A DNA stretch of 64,000 bases from assembly GCF_030344915.1 (NCBI RefSeq), contig NZ_CP128233.1, positions 2,294,001 to 2,358,000 on the forward strand. The letters run 5' to 3'. Origin of the DNA: Neopusillimonas aromaticivorans. GTDB lineage: Bacteria > Pseudomonadota > Gammaproteobacteria > Burkholderiales > Burkholderiaceae_B. Below the pieces are notes generated by a model. That model was not told the origin of the DNA and made no database searches. It saw only the letters and a program-made list of their open reading frames with translations. A program made the position numbers and the translations under genes. Numbering within the stretch: the first letter of the stretch is position 1; each line of letters opens with the position of its first letter. Shown here one piece after another: positions 56,238 through 64,000 of this stretch.

Positions 56238-58441
56238 ATGATTCGCATTCTGCATCGGTGGCCTGGGCTGGTATTGGCGGCGCTATTGCTGGTCATCAGT
56301 CTCAGCGGAGTGGCGCTGTCGATTTTCCCGGCACTCGAGGCTGCGAAGGCGCCTGCAATTGACGCCGAATTGACGGTGGCAGAGTTGGCCATGCGGTTGC
56401 AAGAAACTCACCCGGGGCTTGAGCAAATCAAGCGATCGCCCTCGGGGCAGTTCAGAGCCTGGTGGTTTGAGGGTGATCAGCCAGGTTCTGCCGTCGTTGA
56501 TCCAATGACGGGTCAGAGTGTTGCGAGTGCTGATCCTGACCTTGTACGCAAGTGGCTGACCACGCTGCATCGTTCCCTTTTTTGACGATGCAGGTCGATT
56601 GACTACGCTTGTGGGTGCGGTTGCCATGCTGATACTGGCGTTGTCCGGCGCCGTACTGGTAGCTCGGCGCACGGGTGGGTGGCGCCGCTGGTTTGCGCGT
56701 TTGCGTGGCCCGCTGGCCGGGCGACTCCATACCGAAATCGCGCGTATGGCGGTGTTTGGGCTGGTCCTGTCGGCCTCGACGGCGATCTGGATGTCGGCAG
56801 AGACCTTTGATGTGGTATCGGTCGAACCCGTCAGCCCGCAAATGCCTGCTCAACTGAGTGGTTTGAAGGGTATGCCGATTGCCGACATGGAAGCGTTTCG
56901 GTCGATTCCTGCCATCGAGTTGCGTGAACTGAGTTTTCCTGCCGCCGATGATCCTCATGAGCCATTTACTCTGGTAACCAATCAGGGTACCGGATACGTC
57001 GATGCCGGAACCGGGACGTTGTTGATCTGGCAAGATCTGAGCTTCCTGGAGAAGCTTTCAGAAACGATTTACATGTTGCATACGGGGCAGGGTGCAGCCA
57101 TTCTGGGACTTCTGCTGGGTGTAATGGCGCTGGGTGTCCCGGTCATGGCTGTGACTGGGGTTTTCATTTGGCTTGCCGGTCGACGGGTGCGTCCTCGACT
57201 TAAAGACAATGCGCCTGCCTGGCAGGCTCAATCTGTCATTCTCGTGGGTTCGGAGGGTGGAAGTACCTGGGGTTTGCTGCGGCGCTGGCAGCTGCTCTAC
57301 GCAGTGCGGGGCAGGGGGTGCATGTTGTTCCAATGTCCGATTTTGAACCCTTGCGTTATCGTCGTGCCGAGCGCTTCTTCATCTTTGCGGCCACGTACGG
57401 TGATGGTGATGCACCGGCGACAGCCAGGGGCTTTCTTGAAAAGTTGCAAAAGATGGCGGTTTCCCCAGTGCACCGTTGGCGGTGCTGGGTTTCGGTGACC
57501 GCAGCTTCCCGGACTTCTGTGGGTTTGCCAAGGCCGTTGATGAGGGAGCCCGCGCCAGGGGTTGGCCCGTGCTGTTGCCTTTTGATACGATCAATCGTCA
57601 ATCATCTCAAGACTTTGCGCGTTGGGGCAGAGATTTGGGTGCTGCTATGGGGCTCCCGCTTGAACTGGATCATCAACCGGCGGTTCCCGCGTGTGAAGCG
57701 CTGACTTTGCGTGAACGCAGGGATTACGGTGAAACCGTGCAAGTGCCCATGGCAATTTTGCGATTTGAACTGCCTCAAGTCCCGTTTTGGCAGCGCTTGA
57801 CGGGTAAAGGGTTTGCACGTTTTGAGGCCGGCGATTTGCTGGGTATCTTGCCCGAGGGGTCTGGTGTTCCACGTCTCTATTCGCTGGCCTCGGGTACGCG
57901 CGACGGATACATGGAAATCGTGGTGCGCAAGCATCCGGGTGGCCTGTCCTCCGGGCAGCTGCATGATTTGAAACCGGGTCAGAAGGTCAGAGGATTCTTG
58001 CGGCACAACGCTGGCTTTCATGCCGGTTCTGACAGCAGGCCATTGATTCTCGTCGGTGCGGGTACCGGGGTAGGGCCTTTGATCGGATTTATACGCGCCA
58101 ATAATCGCCAACGACCCATTCATCTGTTTTTCGGGCTTCGCTGCATTGAAAGTGATTTCCTGTACCGGGAAGATCTGGCGGCCTGGCAGTCCAGTGGGCA
58201 GTTGCAGCAACTGTATCTGGCGATATCTCGTTCAGAGCATCCACAGTACGTGCAGGATGTGTTGCGCCAGAACGCTTCAGTCGTTACCGATGTCATTCGT
58301 CAAGGCGGGAAAATAATGCTTTGCGGTGGTCGTGAAATGGCCCGCGGGGTTAACGAGGCAATGGCTGAAATTCTTGTGCCACTGGGGTTGACCAAAGAAA
58401 TGCTGAAAGAAAAAGGACGTTACGTTGAAGATGTCTACTGA
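56238..58441 (+). CDS. PepSY transmembrane - flavodoxin - ferredoxin-reductase-like fusion (CysJ-type flavoprotein)
   Basis: About 735 residues after three repairs (56578-56583, 57269-57272, 57463-57466). Residues 1-330 are a PepSY_TM module with four membrane segments (LVLAALLLVISLSGVALSIF, LTTLVGAVAMLILALSGAVL, MAVFGLVLSASTAIWMSAE, GLLLGVMALGVPVMAVTGVF). A cytoplasmic flavodoxin domain (about 335-470: SVILVGSEGGSTWGFAAALA, FIFAATYGDGDAPATA) and an FAD/NAD(P)H domain follow (RLYSLASG for FAD, ILVGAGTGVGPLIGFIRA, IMLCGGREMARGV, ending KGRYVEDVY). The layout moves electrons from NADPH through FAD and FMN across the membrane, probably to the DUF2271 protein. Confidence 0.87.
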
Positions 58442-59384
58442 TCAGGTTCGTCATGCGCTCAATGGCCCGACAATGGGGACACGATGGTCTGCCTTGTTTT
58501 TTACCCCGCCGGGGTTCGATATCGAGCGATTAAGGGGCGCATTGCAGCAGGCCGTCGACCAGGTTGACGCCCAAATGTCAACATGGAAACCAGACAGCGA
58601 CCTGATGCGTCTGAATCATGCACCAGTCGGTGTTTGGGTGGAAGTGCCCCATGAGCTGGCAGAAGTGCTTGCTCTGGGTCTTGCCATTGGCAAGGATTCT
58701 GGCGGGGCCTTCGACATTGGTATGGGCGATGCCGTACGTGCCTGGGGTTTCGGCCCGCAAGCAGCTGACACAGCGGGCATTCAGGCCGCCATGAAGGAAT
58801 CGCGACGGCCTGCCCACGAGTCTTTGTGTCACGACGGGGGCCGGGTAGTCAAGCGGGCTGCGATTGACATCAATCTGAATGGCATCGCCAAAGGGTATGG
58901 GGTTGACCGTCTGGCCCAGGCTTTGCGTCAGCATGGCATACAGGCAGGGTTGGTGGGTATTGATGGCGAAATGCGTGCGCTGGGCACCCGACCTGATGGC
59001 GAGGCCTGGAGCATTGCCGTCGAGGCCCCCGACCCCGATCGTCGCGCAGCGCATTCGGTGCTGTGTTTACAAGATGCTGCTGTTGCCACTTCGGGTGATT
59101 ATCGTCACTGGGTCAGTGTCAATGGGCGTCGTTTGTCCCACACCATGGACCCCCGTCGCGGCGCTCCGCTGGTGTCGTCACCCGCATCAGTCACCGTCGT
59201 CGCGCCGACCTGTGCAGAGGCGGATGCCTGGGCGACGGCCTTGATGGTGGTCGGGTCTGAGGCAGGGTGTGCTCTGGCTTTGCGTCAGGGGCTTAATGCA
59301 TTGTTTCTGATGCGAGACGGTCCAGGCAGTGTCAGAGCGGTGGGTTGCGGACGCCTTTTTGATGGCGTCCTCGCCCGTGCATGA
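58431..59384 (+). CDS. apbE: FAD:protein FMN transferase ApbE
   Basis: Transfers FMN from FAD to Thr/Ser of target proteins. 317 residues, intact. Family motifs in order: GPTMGTRWSALF, STWKPDSDLMRLN, GGAFDIGMGDAVRAWGFG, INLNGIAKGYGVDRLA, VGIDGEMRALG, VATSGDYRHWV and TCAEADAWATALMVVG. The start at 58431 overlaps the preceding gene by 11 bases. No signal peptide or lipobox is visible, which is odd because ApbE usually works in the periplasm and the DUF2271 target is secreted. Confidence 0.93.
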   Translation: MSTDQVRHALNGPTMGTRWSALFFTPPGFDIERLRGALQQAVDQVDAQMSTWKPDSDLMRLNHAPVGVWVEVPHELAEVLALGLAIGKDSGGAFDIGMGDAVRAWGFGPQAADTAGIQAAMKESRRPAHESLCHDGGRVVKRAAIDINLNGIAKGYGVDRLAQALRQHGIQAGLVGIDGEMRALGTRPDGEAWSIAVEAPDPDRRAAHSVLCLQDAAVATSGDYRHWVSVNGRRLSHTMDPRRGAPLVSSPASVTVVAPTCAEADAWATALMVVGSEAGCALALRQGLNALFLMRDGPGSVRAVGCGRLFDGVLARA

Positions 59385-59395
59385 AAAGAGTGGTT

Positions 59396-60833
59396 TTAGA
59401 AATTCCAGTCAACCACGGTTGAAATGCCTCCCGCTGCCGAATACACGCCTTTAATCGTATCGTTGGCCCACATTTCAGGCAGGTTGGTAATACCAGCCGT
59501 TGCCGGGCGTTGACAGCGGTGCGATATAGCCGGTGGGGCTGGTGTTGAAGCCCGAGGGCAGGCTTGCCGACGAGCCCGGTGTGGTGGCGTTGCCGAAGAC
59601 CGTAATGTCGATGCTGGCGGCATCTTGTGAGCCTGTCCAGAGATTCGGTGCAGGCGTAACACCCCCGACCGACAATAAATCGGAAAATGTGTAGCCGTAA
59701 GGATTTCCCAGTGCGGCAATCGTGCCTGCATATTGATCGTACGTTGCTTTCGGCAGGACATTATCAACCGTGATGCCGGTGACGCCTTGAGCTTTTGCAG
59801 CGGCACCATCGTAGTTATACAGCTGCGACCAGTTCCAGCTGTTGGACAGATCAATGGTCGCTGGCCCGGTTGTTGCGTTAACCGCCGTGTGCGTCGTATT
59901 CGGGTTGGTATAGGTTGCGTTCGCCCCCAAAGGCCTGCATCAAAGCCGGACACAAGATACGATTTTGCGAAACCGTCGGCGTCGTTGCCGAACGTGGGGG
60001 CATAAATTGCATTTTGCAGGTCGGAGTACGACATGCTGATCACGTTCGTATTCGCGCCGGGCAATCCTGGAAACAGGGGCTTAACACGAATTGTGTATCT
60101 GATGAGCCGGGCGCACCGGTTGTGCCAGCGGTTTGCGTGCTTAACTGGTACAGGTTCAGGGTGTTTGCGTTGAAGAAATATTGCGACTTGACCCCGGCAG
60201 CGACACGCGGATTGGCGATGATGTCGTCAAGGTAGGGCTTCCACACATCAGTTGGCCAAAGATCGGTGTTTGCGTTGGGGCCAAGAATCATGGGGGTTTT
60301 GCTGTCTGCACCCTGAACCGCACCGGCTGGAAGGTGCTTCATGAGTGTGTCCAGACTCGCATTGAATCCCGAGGAACTCACTATTCCCTGTGGTTGACCG
60401 TTGACCTGGATGGATACGTTGGGTCCGAAGTTGTTCAGCGCCGAGATGTCGATCTGATCAAATACCGAAGGTGTCAGGACAGCCTCAACCATTGTGAAAT
60501 TGAAATCGTAGGACAGGGCATTCTGGGGTGTGAGATTGGCTTTTGGGACAGCAGCCAGGATAAATCTCCGGCAGATGACGCCGACGATTGCATGACAACG
60601 TAATAGTTGGACGGGTAATAAGACCCGACATTCGGCCCCTGGGTGATGGTGGCCTTAGTTATGTTTTGGGTGGCGTAATTTTCGACCAGTTTAATGACAT
60701 TTTCATAAGAGTCCAGCTGGCGATTTATGGGAACCGCGTTACCTGCCTGGTCAAATGCGATGAAGTAAATGTGGCTGTAGTCAAACGCAGATATTGTGGG
60801 GTCTATGTTGAAACTGAATGTTGTTGTCGCCAC
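59396..60833 (-). CDS. Beta-1,3-glucanase-like (GH64/thaumatin-like fold) protein, tentative
   Basis: About 480 residues after four repairs (60541-60544, 60076-60079, 59924-59928, and a less clear one near 59481-59495). A GTG start at 60833 is favoured by GAAGGAG 6 bases upstream. Gly/Ser/Asn/Thr/Tyr-rich and beta-rich, without a signal peptide. The segments FDQIDISALNNFGPNVSIQV, VWKPYLDDIIANPRVA, TYDQYAGTIAALGNPYGYTF and ASIDITVFGNA recall GH64 glucanases, but I cannot confirm catalytic acids. It stands alone, convergent with apbE. It could be an unrelated storage or lectin-like protein. Confidence 0.4.
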
Positions 60834-60940
60834 TTTCGTCTCCTTCATGGCATAGGCAGGCTACATTGGAATCAACGTGTGCCATCGGGGCCAAAGTAGG
60901 GAAAAAGCGATTGTCAGTCAAGTTTTTTCAGGCAACAAAA

Positions 60941-60964
60941 AAGCCCTTGGGAAACCAAGGGCTT
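60941..60964 (-). terminator. Terminator of tRNA-Ser
   Basis: AAGCCCTTGG (60941-60950), loop GAAA, CCAAGGGCTT (60955-60964). On the minus strand the stem is followed by a T-run (complement of the A-run at 60937-60942), 14 bases after the tRNA 3' end. Confidence 0.88.
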
Positions 60965-60977
60965 GAATGAGGTTTGC

Positions 60978-61067
60978 TGGCGGACAGGGTGGGATTCGAA
61001 CCCACGGTACGCTTGCACGTACGCCTGATTTCGAGTCAGGTACATTCGACCACTCTGCCACCTGTCC
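60978..61067 (-). tRNA. tRNA-Ser (CGA anticodon)
   Basis: 90 nucleotides read from 61067. Acceptor GGACAGG pairs with CCTGTCC, discriminator G and encoded CCA. The anticodon arm CTGACTCGAAATCAG carries CGA. The long variable arm (GTACGTGCAAGCGTAC) is typical of serine tRNAs, and the T-arm contains GGGTTCGAATCCC. Confidence 0.95.
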
Positions 61068-61206
61068 GGGTTGCGGTCTTTGCCAGCAAGTCCGCAATTC
61101 TAACAGATCAAAAAATATTCTGCACGCGGGCCTGTTCAGGCAACTCTTATAGAATACAGGCCTGTTATTCATCAAATACCACCTCCATTTTGAACAGGGG
61201 AGCAGT

Positions 61207-61989
61207 ATGTTGTCAGGCAAGCGCGCAGTCATTACGGGTTCAACCAGCGGTATTGGTCTGGGTATCGCCCGGGCGCTGGCGTCGAACGGGGCCGATGTCG
61301 TTCTCAACGGCTTCGGAGACCCGCAGGCGATTGAAAAAGAGCGCTTGAATATTGAACTTGAGTTTGGGGTCAAGGCCCGCTTCATCCAGGCCGATCTGTC
61401 GCAGGCGCAATCGACACGCCAGTTCATTGAAGATTCCGTTTCCGCTTTGGGTGGCATCGATATTCTGGTGAATAATGCCGGTATCCAGCACACCGATCTT
61501 ATCGAAAACTTTCCGATTGATCGCTGGGATGCCGTCATTGCACTGAATCTGTCCGCCGTATTTCATGGCACGGCAGCGGCCTTGCCTCACATGAAGACGC
61601 AGGGATGGGGGCGGATCATCAACATCGCGTCAGCGCATGGACTGGTGGCTTCTGCCCAGAAGTCGGCGTACGTGGCTGCCAAGCATGGCGTTGTGGGTTT
61701 GACTAAAGTGATAGCGCTTGAAAACGCCGGCAATGGGGTGACGGCCAATGCGATTTGCCCGGGTTGGGTGCGCACGCCGCTGGTCGAGCGTCAGATTGAA
61801 GCCATGGCGGCCAAAAACGGTACCGATATTGAAACCGCGGCCAAAGAGCTGCTGTCAGAAAAGCAGCCGTCCTTGCAGTTTGTTTCTCCCGAGCAGCTCG
61901 GTGCTGCGGCCGTATTCCTGTGTTCCGATGCAGCCGCACAGATGACTGGCACCAGCCTGTCCATGGATGGCGGCTGGACCGCCCGCTGA
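61207..61989 (+). CDS. bdhA: D-3-hydroxybutyrate dehydrogenase
   Basis: NAD-dependent interconversion of 3-hydroxybutyrate and acetoacetate, used when PHB is mobilised. 260 residues, intact. SDR motifs TGSTSGIGLG, NNAGIQH, catalytic Ser in NIASAHGLVAS and Y-x-x-x-K (YVAAKHG). The segment NAICPGWVRTPLVERQI and the ending GTSLSMDGGWTAR match the BDH family. The phasin at the other end of the window fits a PHB-storing host. RBS GGGGAGC lies 5 bases before the ATG. Confidence 0.93.
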   Translation: MLSGKRAVITGSTSGIGLGIARALASNGADVVLNGFGDPQAIEKERLNIELEFGVKARFIQADLSQAQSTRQFIEDSVSALGGIDILVNNAGIQHTDLIENFPIDRWDAVIALNLSAVFHGTAAALPHMKTQGWGRIINIASAHGLVASAQKSAYVAAKHGVVGLTKVIALENAGNGVTANAICPGWVRTPLVERQIEAMAAKNGTDIETAAKELLSEKQPSLQFVSPEQLGAAAVFLCSDAAAQMTGTSLSMDGGWTAR

Positions 61990-62009
61990 GCGTTTCATCG
62001 CGACCTGTC

Positions 62010-62032
62010 AGCCCCTGAAAAAACGAGGGGCT
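62010..62032 (+). terminator. Hairpin after bdhA
   Basis: AGCCCCT (62010-62016) pairs with AGGGGCT (62026-62032) around an A-rich loop, 21 bases after the bdhA stop. The following bases (TCGCGCG) are not T-rich, so it is only a weak terminator candidate. Confidence 0.4.
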
Positions 62033-62126
62033 TCGCGCGTGGAACTGGGGCCACCCAACTATTAATTGATGCGAGCGTGCCGGACAAGCGCGCCGCCCTT
62101 ACCTGTTATGTCTTCAGGAGTCCGTC

Positions 62127-62899
62127 ATGCTGGTAGTGCTTTCACCCGCAAAAAAACTCGATTACGATTCGCCCGTTCGTACGACCAAACATTCTCAACC
62201 TCAGTTTGTGCTGCAGGCACAGGGCCTTATTGACGTATTGCGCCAGAAGTCGGCGACAGAAATTTCCGGCTTGATGAGCTTGAGCGATACGCTGGCCCGG
62301 CTGAATGTTGAGCGTTACCAGGCTTGGGAGCCGAAGTTTACGCAAACCAATTCAAGGCAAGCGGTGCTGGCGTTCAATGGTGATGTGTATGAAGGCCTGG
62401 ACGCCGCTACGTTGTCTGACGACCAGCTTGACTGGGCGCAGCAGCACGTCGCCATTCTTAGCGGGTTGTATGGTGTTCTGCGCCCGCTTGATCTGATGCA
62501 ACCGTATCGTCTTGAAATGGGCACGCGGCTGGCAACCGGGAAGGGCAAAAACCTGTATGACTATTGGGGCACGGAAATTGCCGAATACCTTAATCAGAGT
62601 CTGGCGCAGCAAGGTTCTGATGTTATCGTCAACTTGGCCTCAGAAGAGTATTTCAGGTCGGTTGATCAGAAGGTTCTTAAGGCCAGGGTGGTGCAGTGTG
62701 TGTTCCAGGACGAAAAAACGGCACCTGGAAAATCATCAGTTTTTATGCCAAGCGTGCCCGGGGGTTGATGGCCCGGTACATTGTTGATCATCGCATTGAT
62801 GAGCCCGAACAACTCAAGGGGTTCAACGTTGACGGCTATGCGTTTTATCCAGAGGCCTCCACCGATCTGAAGCTTGTGTTTCGTCGGCCGGAACAGTGA
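62127..62899 (+). CDS. yaaA: Peroxide stress protein YaaA (DUF328/UPF0246)
   Basis: Lowers free intracellular iron during peroxide stress in E. coli. About 257 residues after repair at 62713-62718 (A6 for A7), which joins CVFQDEK to NGTWKIISFYAKRARGLMAR. Family motifs: MLVVLSPAKKLDYDSP, AFNGDVYEGLDA, LSGLYGVLRPLDLMQPYRLEMG and NLYDYWG, then NLASEEYF. Start at 62127 with AGGAGT upstream. It is 9 bases before the MFS gene. Confidence 0.95.
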
Positions 62900-62908
62900 C
62901 GGTTTCGC

Positions 62909-64000
62909 ATGAGCAACGCATCCCGTATTTTCCTGTTCTTTTCCCTGGGTTATTTTGTCTCGTATCTGTACCGTGGCGTCAACATCGGGTTTTCTACGTT
63001 TCTGACGTCTGAAATCGGTTTGTCGGCGGCTGATCTTGGGGTCCTGACCAGTCTGTATTTTCTGGGCTTTGCCATGACGCAAATTCCCGTTGGTGCAGCG
63101 TTGGACACCTGGGGCCCCCGTCGCGTCAACGGCGTACTGATTTTGTTTGCTGCAGCAGGTTCCGTGATCTTTGGTCTAAGCGACTCGATGTGGGGGCTGA
63201 TGCTGGGGCGGCTGGTTATCGGTATAGGGGTCGCGGTGTGTCTGGGAGCAGCAATGCAGGCCATGGCGTTCACGTTTCCGATGCACCGGCTACCCATGAT
63301 TAACGGGGCGGTGGTCGCCATTGGCGGGTTGGGCGGTGCGGTAGTGGGTACGCCGCTCTCGCTGGCGCTGGATGTGGTGACGTGGCGTAGCGCCAGTCTG
63401 TGGCTGGCCGGGTTTACGGTGGTGGTATCGTGTTTGTTGTTGTTTGGTGTGAAAGATACCGGGCCGTTGCAGGGGCGCAAACGGCCCTCGATGAAGGAGC
63501 AGTTGAAAGGCACCCTTGAAATTGCCGGTAGTCGCGTGTTCTGGCAGATTCTGCTTTTCCCGGCGGTTGTTGCCAGTACGTTCTATGCGGTCCAGTCGTT
63601 GTGGGTCAAGCCGTTTCTTCTGGATGTGAATCACCTGCCGCAGTCAACGGTTGATGGCCTGGTGTCATTGCTGGGCATTTCTGCCGTGGTGGGCAGTGCG
63701 GCGTCAGGACTGGTGGCGCGCCGTGTCGAAAAGCTCGGTATCGGCCTTTATCATTTCACGGGTTTGTTGCTGGCGTTGCTGGTAGTGGTTCAACTGTTGA
63801 TCTTGGCCGGAGCGCCGTTGCCCCAGTCGGTGTTCTGGGCCGCCTACGGATTTCTGGGCGGGACCAACACCCTGATTTACGCCGTGCTGGTGGAAACGTT
63901 CCCGCGCACTATGCTGGGGCGTGTGGCCACAACATCCAATATGCTGGTGTTCTTCCTTATTTTCGCGTTCCAGAACGCCATCGGCTGGGTTATCGAGTTG
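62909..64000 (+). CDS. MFS transporter (3' end outside the window)
   Basis: 364 codons from the ATG at 62909 to the right edge, open and unbroken. About ten hydrophobic segments so far; the first half has the MFS pattern FLGFAMTQIPVGAALDTWGPRRV, then LMLGRLVIGIGVAVCLGAAM. A cytoplasmic loop (DTGPLQGRKRPSMKEQLKG, about residues 180-205) separates the two halves. The C-terminal half includes YGFLGGTNTLIYAVLVETFP. Substrate unknown. Confidence 0.85.
   Translation, partial: MSNASRIFLFFSLGYFVSYLYRGVNIGFSTFLTSEIGLSAADLGVLTSLYFLGFAMTQIPVGAALDTWGPRRVNGVLILFAAAGSVIFGLSDSMWGLMLGRLVIGIGVAVCLGAAMQAMAFTFPMHRLPMINGAVVAIGGLGGAVVGTPLSLALDVVTWRSASLWLAGFTVVVSCLLLFGVKDTGPLQGRKRPSMKEQLKGTLEIAGSRVFWQILLFPAVVASTFYAVQSLWVKPFLLDVNHLPQSTVDGLVSLLGISAVVGSAASGLVARRVEKLGIGLYHFTGLLLALLVVVQLLILAGAPLPQSVFWAAYGFLGGTNTLIYAVLVETFPRTMLGRVATTSNMLVFFLIFAFQNAIGWVIEL

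Noticed and set aside
994..62899. Reporting the broken genes as pseudogenes
   Set aside because: Breaks are spread evenly, hit essential genes, and are repaired by one homopolymer base with conserved sequence on both sides; sequencing error explains them better.
1..64000. CRISPR arrays, insertion sequences, prophage genes or an origin of replication
   Set aside because: No regularly spaced repeats, transposase, integrase, phage structural gene or DnaA-box cluster was seen.

Overview
The window is a bacterial chromosome segment that I place in the Betaproteobacteria, order Burkholderiales, most like Alcaligenaceae (Bordetella/Pusillimonas/Castellaniella type). The reasons are a PHB phasin and a 3-hydroxybutyrate dehydrogenase, the order bamE / fur / recN / nadK / hrcA / hemH / grpE / dnaK / dnaJ, the order trxB / ftsK / lolA / rarA / serS, DUF1841 and DUF2946 proteins, and a fused PepSY-flavoreductase with ApbE. 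I see no insertion sequence, prophage, CRISPR array or rRNA. GC content looks uniform and moderately high by eye, apart from a few AT-rich promoter regions. The species call is inference.

Most important caveat: about 40 reading-frame breaks fall in about 26 otherwise well-conserved genes, including essential ones (dnaK, hemH, ftsK, lolA, nadK, pyrD). Nearly all are repaired by adding one base (occasionally two) to a homopolymer run. I read these as sequencing or assembly errors, not gene decay. Such genes are annotated as single CDSs across the break; the break position is given, and amino-acid lengths are after repair.

Layout. 1-5,200: phasin with a TGCA-palindrome promoter, then on the minus strand pyrD, bpt, aat, a NUDIX hydrolase and a DUF2946 protein, then tRNA-Cys and tRNA-Gly. 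5,200-17,400: murB, dapB, bamE, fur, recN, nadK, then the hrcA-hemH-grpE-dnaK-dnaJ heat-shock block with sigma-32 promoters before grpE and dnaK. 17,500-23,500: a minus-strand operon of MoxR ATPase, VWA protein and a two-domain M16 peptidase, diverging from two small cytochromes c. 23,600-29,100: DUF1841, then a catabolic-looking cassette (two SDR dehydrogenases, an FAD monooxygenase-like protein, an AraC regulator) and a gene-free region with an orphan terminator. 29,100-36,800: Smr protein, trxB, ftsK, lolA, rarA, serS.

36,800-47,300: a sulfur locus (cytochrome c, flavocytochrome-c sulfide dehydrogenase flavoprotein, YeeE/YedE sulfur transporter, fused SoxY-SoxZ) behind a strong AT-rich promoter. 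It converges on a minus-strand signalling cluster: globin-coupled PAS-GGDEF-EAL protein, Aer-like chemoreceptor, ANTAR regulator and HisKA_2-type kinase. 47,300-55,100: two unrelated NADP-isocitrate dehydrogenases in tandem, a DASS anion transporter, and katG with an OxyR-like site upstream. 55,300-59,400: a flavin-based electron-transfer cassette (PepSY protein, DUF2271 protein with a TGAS motif, PepSY-flavodoxin-reductase fusion, ApbE). 59,400-64,000: a beta-1,3-glucanase-like protein, tRNA-Ser, bdhA, yaaA and the start of an MFS transporter.

The two loci most worth attention are the compact sulfide/SoxYZ island and the DUF2271/ApbE flavin cassette.
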